Shown here: positions 59,216 through 64,000 of the stretch, piece by piece
Layout: every line of letters starts with the position of its first letter
How positions within the stretch are numbered: the stretch's first letter is position 1
NCBI GenBank assembly: GCA_037045055.1
Contig: JBAOHJ010000003.1
Coordinates: 930,001-994,000 of the forward strand
Reading direction: 5' to 3'
Length of the DNA: 64,000 nt
DNA from: Phosphoribacter sp037045055
GTDB lineage: Bacteria; Actinomycetota; Actinomycetes; Actinomycetales; Dermatophilaceae
Notes under the pieces: generated by a model
What the model was told of the DNA's origin: nothing
What the model saw: the letters and a program-made list of their open reading frames with translations, nothing else
The model's database searches: none
Program-made: the position numbers and the translations under genes

Positions 59216-59731
59216 CCCGAATCCGGTTGTTCCCGGGCGGAGTCGCCGACATCGCAAACCCTGCGCGTGGCCCTCCCCTCCGGAGTCCAGCGAGTGGAGC
59301 CTCAAGGTCGAATACCGCCCTCTATCCGACCCTTGGCCTGCTCTCGGGGTCGCCCACTGCCCAGAGCGCCCGGCGTCGGCGACGCGCCTTGCCGCCGCCG
59401 CGGGGTCGGTGGTCCGTCTCGTGGCGTCGGGGGTCCGGCCCCGGCGGCGTCGGTGGTCCGTCTCGTGGTCCGGCCCGCGGCGTCCCGGGGGTCCGGCTCG
59501 TCCCGAACGTCCGAAATCGTGGCCACATCCGACCCAGATCGCCTCAGGTGACCCACGGCATACCGTTCGGCGTAGGGAACGACCGTTCGGCGCACCGCGA
59601 TGTCCCACTGAGCGAGCCGGCTCCCCATCGGGCGCGCGCCCACTTCCGGGGGTCGAGCCCAACCCCAAGAGTGTGACGCACACCACTGCGGGAACGCCGT
59701 TTTCGCAGCCCGCCCCGATGGAGGTTCGTCC
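59167..59731. other. 565-bp intergenic region with decayed repeats
   Basis: No convincing gene. After the stop-codon repeats (to 59215) comes about 180 bp of unremarkable sequence. From 59405 GTCGGTGGTCCGTCTCGTGG recurs at 59449-59468, and GGTCCG recurs about every 20 bp to 59495. The octamer motif follows at 59558, and then the upstream region of the DUF485-actP operon with the GTGTG-N3-CACAC dyad. The promoter of that operon should be between 59560 and 59720. Confidence 0.55.
59671..59683. promoter_or_regulatory. GTGTG-ACG-CACAC dyad before DUF485-actP
   Basis: A perfect 5-bp dyad, 48 bp before the TTG start. TGTGA is a CRP/GlxR half-site, and acetate permease genes are CRP/GlxR targets in corynebacteria, but the second half is spaced differently from the TGTGA-N6-TCACA consensus. 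Assignment is tentative. Confidence 0.4.
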
Positions 59732-60076
59732 TTGAGCACCCACGACATCAGCGAGGAGCGTGCCGCCCGGTACATCGAGGTGCAGAACTCCGAGGAGTTC
59801 TCCGACCTGCGGCGCCGCTTCCGGCGGTTCGTCTTCCCGATGACCGGCCTGTTCCTGGCCTGGTACTTCCTCTACGTCCTGCTCGCCTCCTACGCGACGG
59901 ACCTCATGAACTACCGCATCGGCGGCAGCAACATCACCATGGGCCTGGTCCTGGGTCTGCTGCAGTTCGCCACCACTTTTGCGATCACGATGATCTACGC
60001 CCGCTGGGCGGACAAGAAGTTCGACCCGGCCGCCGCCCGGGTCGCCGAGCACATGGAGCGGGGGGAGCTGCAGTAA
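59732..60076 (+). CDS. DUF485 membrane protein
   Basis: 114 aa from a TTG start; GGAGG lies seven bases upstream. Typical DUF485 subunit: YIEVQNSEEFSDLRRRFRRFVFPMTGLFLAWYFLYVLLASYATDLM followed by NITMGLVLGLLQFATTFAITMIYARWADKKFDPAAA. Such proteins (E. coli YjcH type) are always paired with acetate/monocarboxylate SSS permeases. Its TAA overlaps the actP ATG by one base. Confidence 0.93.
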   Translation: MSTHDISEERAARYIEVQNSEEFSDLRRRFRRFVFPMTGLFLAWYFLYVLLASYATDLMNYRIGGSNITMGLVLGLLQFATTFAITMIYARWADKKFDPAAARVAEHMERGELQ

Positions 60077-61644
60077 TGGTCGGCAACTCGACTCTCAACA
60101 TCGGGATCTTCCTGCTCTTCGTCGTGGTCACCCTGGTCATCGTCATCCGGGTGTCCAAGCAGAACACCACCGCCGCCGACTACTACGCCGGCGGCCGGGC
60201 CTTCTCCGGGCGGCAGAACGGCATCGCCATCACCGGCGACTACCTCTCCGCGGCGTCCTTCCTCGGCATCGCCGGCGCCATCGCCATCAACGGCTACGAC
60301 GGCTTCCTCTACTCCATCGGGTTCCTCGTGGCGTGGCTCGTGGCCCTGCTGCTGGTCGCCGAGCTGCTGCGCAACACCGGCCGCTTCACCATGGCCGACG
60401 TGCTGTCGTTCCGGCTGCGTCAGCGGCCGGTGCGCACCGCCGCGGCGGTCAACACGCTCGCGGTGTCGGCGTTCTACCTGCTGGCCCAGATGGCCGGCGC
60501 CGGTGGTCTGGTGGCCCTGCTGCTGGGCATCACCGACCGGGGCGGCCAGAGCATCGTCATCGCCGTCGTGGGCGCCCTGATGATCGTCTACGTGCTCATC
60601 GGCGGGATGAAGGGCACCACCTGGGTGCAGATCATCAAGGCCGCCCTGCTGATCATCGGGGCGTTCATCATGACCATCTGGGTCGGGGTGAAGTACGGCT
60701 TCAACCTCGGTGGCCTGTTCGACGGGGCGATCCAGAAGGCCGGCAACTCGAACATCCTCTACGGCGGCCTGCAGTACAAGAACAAGATCGACTTCATCTC
60801 GCTGTCGATCGCCATCGTCCTGGGCACCGCGGGTCTGCCGCACGTGCTCATGCGGTTCTACACCGTGCCCACCGCCAAGGAGGCCCGTCGCTCGGTCGTC
60901 TGGGCGATCTGGCTGATCGGCCTGTTCTACCTGTTCACCCTCGTGCTGGGCTACGGCGCCGCGGCCATCGTCGGTGCCGACACCATCAAGAAGGCTCCGG
61001 GCGGGCAGAACTCCGCGGCACCACTGCTGGCCTACGCCCTGGGTCAGGAGGTCCTGCTCGGCATCATCTCGGCGGTGGCCTTCGCCACCATCCTCGCGGT
61101 GGTCGCCGGGCTCACCATCACGGCCAGCGCCTCGTTCGCCCACGACATCTACGCCAACGTCATCAAGCGAGGCTCGGTCGGCCCGGACGACGAGGTCAAG
61201 ATCGCCCGACGGGCGGCCGTGGTCATCGGCATCCTGGCGATCATCGGCGGCATCTTCGCCAACGGCCAGAACATCGCGTTCCTCGTGGCCCTGGCCTTCG
61301 CAGTCGCCGCCAGCGCCAACCTGCCGACGATCCTCTACTCGCTGTTCTGGAAACGCTTCACCACCCGCGGCGCCCTGTGGAGTATGTACGGCGGTCTGAT
61401 CAGCTCCCTGACCCTGATCATCTTCAGCCCCACGGTGTCCGGAGCGGCCACGTCGATGTTCCCGTCGGCCAAGTTCGACTGGTTCCCGCTGAGCAACCCC
61501 GGCATCATCACCGTGCCGCTGTCGTTCTTCCTGGGCTGGCTCGGATCGCTGGGCTCGACGGAGCACAACGAGGCCAAGTACGCCGAGATGGAGGTGCGCT
61601 CGCTCACCGGCGCCGGTGCCGAGAAGGCGGTCGTCCAGCACTGA
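60076..61644 (+). CDS. actP: Cation/acetate symporter
   Basis: 522 aa, ATG start fused to the DUF485 stop. About 13 membrane segments: NIGIFLLFVVVTLVIVIRVSK, SGRQNGIAITGDYLSAASFLGIAGAIAINGYDGFLYSIGFLVAW and onward. GTAGLPHVLMRFYTVPTAKEARRS and NGQNIAFLVALAFAVAASANLPTILYSLFWKRFTTRGAL match acetate permease ActP. Takes up acetate and related short acids. Its relative 57625-59166 lies 0.9 kb upstream, so the two form a tandem pair of modules. Confidence 0.93.
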   Translation: MVGNSTLNIGIFLLFVVVTLVIVIRVSKQNTTAADYYAGGRAFSGRQNGIAITGDYLSAASFLGIAGAIAINGYDGFLYSIGFLVAWLVALLLVAELLRNTGRFTMADVLSFRLRQRPVRTAAAVNTLAVSAFYLLAQMAGAGGLVALLLGITDRGGQSIVIAVVGALMIVYVLIGGMKGTTWVQIIKAALLIIGAFIMTIWVGVKYGFNLGGLFDGAIQKAGNSNILYGGLQYKNKIDFISLSIAIVLGTAGLPHVLMRFYTVPTAKEARRSVVWAIWLIGLFYLFTLVLGYGAAAIVGADTIKKAPGGQNSAAPLLAYALGQEVLLGIISAVAFATILAVVAGLTITASASFAHDIYANVIKRGSVGPDDEVKIARRAAVVIGILAIIGGIFANGQNIAFLVALAFAVAASANLPTILYSLFWKRFTTRGALWSMYGGLISSLTLIIFSPTVSGAATSMFPSAKFDWFPLSNPGIITVPLSFFLGWLGSLGSTEHNEAKYAEMEVRSLTGAGAEKAVVQH

Positions 61645-61661
61645 GGCACGACCCCCACAGC

Positions 61662-61700
61662 ACACGGCGCCCCGGGCCGCACAGGTTCGGGGCGCCGTGT
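61662..61700 (+). terminator. Terminator after actP
   Basis: ACACGGCGCCCCG (61662-61674) pairs perfectly with CGGGGCGCCGTGT (61688-61700), a 13-bp stem with a 13-nt loop; ATTG follows. It starts 18 bp after the actP stop and separates that operon from the phosphate operon. Confidence 0.8.
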
Positions 61701-61724
61701 ATTGCCGCAAGATTCGGTATGCCG

Positions 61725-61773
61725 GGTGAACGCCAGGTGTACGTCAGGTGTCCCAGGTGTACGTCGGGCGAAC
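61725..61773 (-). promoter_or_regulatory. PHO box upstream of the PiT phosphate transporter
   Basis: Five heptamers resembling GTTCACC/GTACACC occur on the minus strand, as + strand GGTGAAC (61725), GGTGTAC (61736), GGTGTCC (61747), GGTGTAC (61756) and GGCGAAC (61767). Starts are 11, 11, 9 and 11 bp apart. This matches PhoP direct-repeat units (11-bp period, GTTCACC core) of the PHO boxes of Streptomyces and relatives. It lies about 70 bp before the pit GTG. Confidence 0.8.
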
Positions 61774-61844
61774 AGTCCCGGTCGCGGTGGCGAAGACTTG
61801 CGAGGTTGGCATGGCCGCCCTGATGGTCCCCCGACGATGGAGAC

Positions 61845-63128
61845 GTGACCACCGCGACCGTCATCCTCGCGCTCGTCGTCGTGACCGCCCTGGCCTTCGA
61901 CTTCACCAACGGCTTCCACGACACCGGCAACGCCATGGCCACCTCGATCGCCACCGGGGCGTTGCGGCCCAAGGTCGCGGTGGCCCTGTCGGCCGTCCTC
62001 AACCTCGTCGGGGCCTTCCTCTCGGTCGAGGTGGCCCTGACCGTCACCAACGCGGTGGTGAGGATCCAGGACAAGACCGGCGCGCCCGATCCGGCGCTGC
62101 TGGCCGATGGCGGCCACGCCCTGCTGCTCATCGTCCTGGCCGGCCTGGTCGGCGGGATCGTGTGGAACCTGGTCACCTGGCTGCTCGGGCTGCCCTCGTC
62201 GTCCTCGCACGCTCTGTTCGGCGGCCTGGTGGGCTCGGCCCTGGCCGGTCTGGGGCTCTCGGGGGTCAACTGGGCCGGCGACGGGTCGAAGCTGGACGGC
62301 GTGCTCGGCAAGGTCGTCATGCCGGCCCTGCTCTCGCCTCTGGTCGCCGTCGCGGTGGCCGCCGTCGGCACCTGGCTGATCTATCGGGTGACCCAGGGCG
62401 TGGCCAACCGGTTCAAGGAGCAGGGGTTCCGCTGGGGACAGATCGGCTCCGCGTCCCTGGTCTCGCTGGCCCACGGCACCAACGACGCCCAGAAGACCAT
62501 GGGCGTGATCACCCTGGCGCTCATCGGCTCGGGGTCGTGGACGGACACCACGTCGGTGCCGCTGTGGGTCAAGGTCGCCTGTGCCGCCGCCATCGCCGTC
62601 GGCACGTACCTCGGCGGGTGGCGGATCATCCGCACCCTGGGCAAGGGCCTGGTGGAGATCTCCTCGCCCCAGGGCATGGCCGCGGAGAGCTCCTCGGCGG
62701 CGGTGATCCTCGCCTCCAGCCATCTGGGCTTCGCCCTGTCGACCACGCACGTGGCTACCGGGTCCATCCTCGGCACCGGCCTGGGCCGGCGCGGCGCGGA
62801 GGTCCGCTGGGGGGTCGCCGCCCGGATGGCGGTCGCCTGGCTCATCACCCTGCCCGCTGCGGCCGCCGGCGGCGCCGCGATGTGGTTCCTCGGGCACCTG
62901 ATCGGCGGCCTGGCCGGGGCGCTGGCCGTCTTCGGGGTGCTCGTCGCGCTGGCCTCGTGGATGTGGATGCGCTCGCGGCGTGAGCCCGTCGACCACACCA
63001 ACGTCAACGCCGAGTGGACCGGCACTCCCGCCGGCCGCAAGGCCGCGGTCCCGGCGGCGGCCCCCACCGCGAGCGCGGCTGCCGCCCCGGCCGCGGCCCC
63101 CGCCCCGAGCGTCACCCCCACCCGCTAG
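61845..63128 (+). CDS. pit: Inorganic phosphate transporter, PiT family
   Basis: 427 aa, GTG start with GGAG upstream. It carries phosphate with protons or metals. PiT duplicate signatures: FDFTNGFHDTGNAMATSIATGALRPK near the start and SLAHGTNDAQKTMGVITLALIGSG in the second half (GNx and GTNDAQK). 10-11 hydrophobic segments and an Ala/Pro-rich cytoplasmic tail. The order PiT, small membrane protein, DUF3349 is that of M. tuberculosis Rv0545c-Rv0543c. A PHO box lies before it, unusual for a low-affinity pit gene. Confidence 0.94.
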   Translation: MTTATVILALVVVTALAFDFTNGFHDTGNAMATSIATGALRPKVAVALSAVLNLVGAFLSVEVALTVTNAVVRIQDKTGAPDPALLADGGHALLLIVLAGLVGGIVWNLVTWLLGLPSSSSHALFGGLVGSALAGLGLSGVNWAGDGSKLDGVLGKVVMPALLSPLVAVAVAAVGTWLIYRVTQGVANRFKEQGFRWGQIGSASLVSLAHGTNDAQKTMGVITLALIGSGSWTDTTSVPLWVKVACAAAIAVGTYLGGWRIIRTLGKGLVEISSPQGMAAESSSAAVILASSHLGFALSTTHVATGSILGTGLGRRGAEVRWGVAARMAVAWLITLPAAAAGGAAMWFLGHLIGGLAGALAVFGVLVALASWMWMRSRREPVDHTNVNAEWTGTPAGRKAAVPAAAPTASAAAAPAAAPAPSVTPTR

Positions 63129-63147
63129 AGAGGATCGAGGAACACCG

Positions 63148-63447
63148 ATGAACAACGTCGTCCTGGCCCTCGACGGGGCCTGGAAGGTCCTCGTCGCCGG
63201 GTTGGTCCTCGGGGCCGGCCTGCCGACGGTCTTCGCCCTGGGCGTGCGTGCCCTGGCCTACGGCTCCGGCGGCCGGGCCGAGCTCAGCCGCGAGCCCGGC
63301 CGTCCCATCGGCACCGTCCTGGCCTATCTGTGCTTCGCCGTGGTCCTCGTGGGCGTCGCGCTGGGGTTGACCTACATCGTCGCCTCAGGTTTCGGCAAGG
63401 CGCTGTCCTTCGAGCACGTGTACCCGACGCTGGTCTCCAAGAAGTAG
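63148..63447 (+). CDS. Small membrane protein of the pit operon (Rv0544c-like)
   Basis: 99 aa, ATG with GAGGA upstream. Two hydrophobic segments (WKVLVAGLVLGAGLPTVFALGVRALAY and IGTVLAYLCFAVVLVGVALGLTYIVA) joined by a polar loop SGGRAELSREPGRP, ending in HVYPTLVSKK. It follows pit by 19 bp and resembles the conserved small protein between pitA and DUF3349 in mycobacteria. Role unknown; perhaps a PiT accessory subunit. Confidence 0.82.
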   Translation: MNNVVLALDGAWKVLVAGLVLGAGLPTVFALGVRALAYGSGGRAELSREPGRPIGTVLAYLCFAVVLVGVALGLTYIVASGFGKALSFEHVYPTLVSKK

Positions 63448-63456
63448 GCGAGGGCC

Positions 63457-63771
63457 ATGTCGCAGTCCGTCCGGTCCCTGCCCCATCGGATGCTCACCTG
63501 GCTGCGGGCCGGCTACCCCAGCGGCGTCCCCGGCCACGACTACATCGCCCTGCTGGGCATCCTGCACCGCCAGCTCACCGATGTGGAGGTCGACGACCTG
63601 GCCGCCGAGCTTGCGTCGATCTGCGCCCCCGGGGCCCCGGTGACCGAGGACGACATCCGCGACCTCATCGGCGCCCGCATCCACGAGCAGGCCGACGAGC
63701 TGGCCACCGCCCGGGTCTCGGCTCACCTGGCCCGCGGCGGGTGGCCCCTGGCCACCATCGCCGCCGACTGA
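63457..63771 (+). CDS. DUF3349 protein
   Basis: 104 aa, ATG start 9 bp after the previous gene. Helical: HRMLTWLRAGYPSGVPGHDYIALLGILHRQLTDVEVDDLAAELAS, then GAPVTEDDIRDLIGARIHEQADELATARVSAHLARGGWPLA. It is the DUF3349 fold of M. tuberculosis Rv0543c, whose function is unknown. Its TGA is the first unit of a stop-codon microsatellite. Confidence 0.9.
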   Translation: MSQSVRSLPHRMLTWLRAGYPSGVPGHDYIALLGILHRQLTDVEVDDLAAELASICAPGAPVTEDDIRDLIGARIHEQADELATARVSAHLARGGWPLATIAAD

Positions 63772-63831
63772 GCCGACTGACCGACTGACCGACTGAGCCG
63801 ACTGAGCCGACTGAGCCGACTGACCGACTGA
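63763..63831 (+). repeat. Stop-codon microsatellite after the DUF3349 gene
   Basis: Eight head-to-tail units of GCCGACTGA (9 bp) or CCGACTGA (8 bp) start at 63763, 63772, 63781, 63789, 63797, 63806, 63815 and 63824. The first contains the gene's own TGA. Mixed 8/9-bp units put TGA in every frame, so no reading frame crosses the array. Confidence 0.85.
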
Positions 63832-63886
63832 GCCGGCAGGTCGCCGCCGACACGACGGTATGCCGCGACGTCACCGCCCGCGCTGC

Positions 63887-64000
63887 TAGTCTCGCCGCAT
63901 GGTCCGTGCCCGGCATACCGGCTCCTGGCGCCCGTCCTGACGAGGCGAGCCGAGCGGACCATCCCCCACTGCGACGCCGCCTGCGGGCGGCGTCGCCGCG
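63887..64000 (+). promoter_or_regulatory. Possible leader with short ORF and hairpin at the right edge
   Basis: TAGTCT (63887-63892) could be a -10 whose transcript begins at the ATG of 63899, a 13-codon leaderless ORF (MVRARHTGSWRPS). ATGGTCCG (63899-63906) is exactly complementary to CGGACCAT (63955-63962). GCGACGCCGCC pairs with GGCGGCGTCGC (63971-63981, 63986-63996; 11-bp stem, TGCG loop). This looks like a regulatory leader for a gene beyond the window; I could not match a riboswitch family. Confidence 0.4.

Noticed and set aside
63887..64000. Cobalamin riboswitch at the right edge, suggested by CCCACTGCGA
   Set aside because: The B12 box and other core segments are not visible; the match is too short to claim.

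Overview
The window is about 64 kb of very GC-rich (roughly 73 percent by eye) actinobacterial chromosome. Nearly every gene has close equivalents in Actinobacteria. The order folK/folB-folP-folE-ftsH-hpt-tilS-metalloprotease-dacB-ppa, then holB, topA, a DUF1998 helicase and a tad pilus cluster, follows the Mycobacterium tuberculosis Rv3605c-Rv3660c region. GTG starts, 4-bp ATGA/GTGA overlaps, K+-independent H+-PPase, PiT/small membrane protein/DUF3349 and DUF485/ActP units suggest a Micrococcales member, perhaps Intrasporangiaceae-like (inference). I see no rRNA, prophage, insertion sequence or CRISPR array; there is one tRNA (Thr-CGT).

Layout. 1-2.1 kb: end of nuoD, a lipoprotein, a LiaF-like protein and a 7-copy minisatellite. 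2.1-11.5 kb: minus-strand housekeeping run for folate synthesis, proteolysis, purine salvage, tRNA-Ile modification and peptidoglycan trimming, with ppa divergent. 12.1-15 kb: arsenic cluster (arsM-acr3-arsC with divergent arsR). 15.1-20.7 kb: an NlpC/P60 hydrolase with a possible MtrA box, DUF4921 and SRPBCC genes, a GAF-ANTAR regulator, a SigB/F-type sigma factor and a csbD-like gene carrying a matching promoter. 20.7-34.7 kb: an Imm5-like/rifampin ADP-ribosyltransferase fusion, hydrolases, tRNA-Thr, holB-tmk, a TipAS-type MerR regulator, topA, a beta-helix protein and a ring-opening dioxygenase. 34.7-41.4 kb: a heterodimeric ABC exporter under a TetR regulator with a palindromic operator, a GNAT and a methyltransferase. 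41.5-47.3 kb: H+-PPase, STAS anti-anti-sigma factor, DEAD/DEAH helicase. 47.4-54 kb: a tad/Flp pilus locus split by a divergent CoA-disulfide reductase-rhodanese gene with a CstR/CsoR-type palindrome. 54.3-61.7 kb: a Fic-like protein without its catalytic His, a LytS/LytR two-component pair and two tandem small-membrane-protein/SSS symporter modules, the second DUF485-ActP. 61.7-64 kb: a PHO box, a PiT phosphate transporter operon and an unresolved leader at the right edge.

The strongest unexplained signal covers the whole window. The octamer GTATGCCG occurs about 67 times (35 plus, 32 minus by eye), where base composition predicts about two. It is read in all six coding phases and also lies between genes, where it forces otherwise rare codons such as TAT, GTA and ATA. 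This looks like a nucleotide-level highly iterated sequence, comparable in kind to the cyanobacterial HIP1 element. Other notable non-coding signals are a 40-bp element shared by the two halves of the tad locus, short tandem repeats built on the stop codons of two genes, and a five-unit PHO box.
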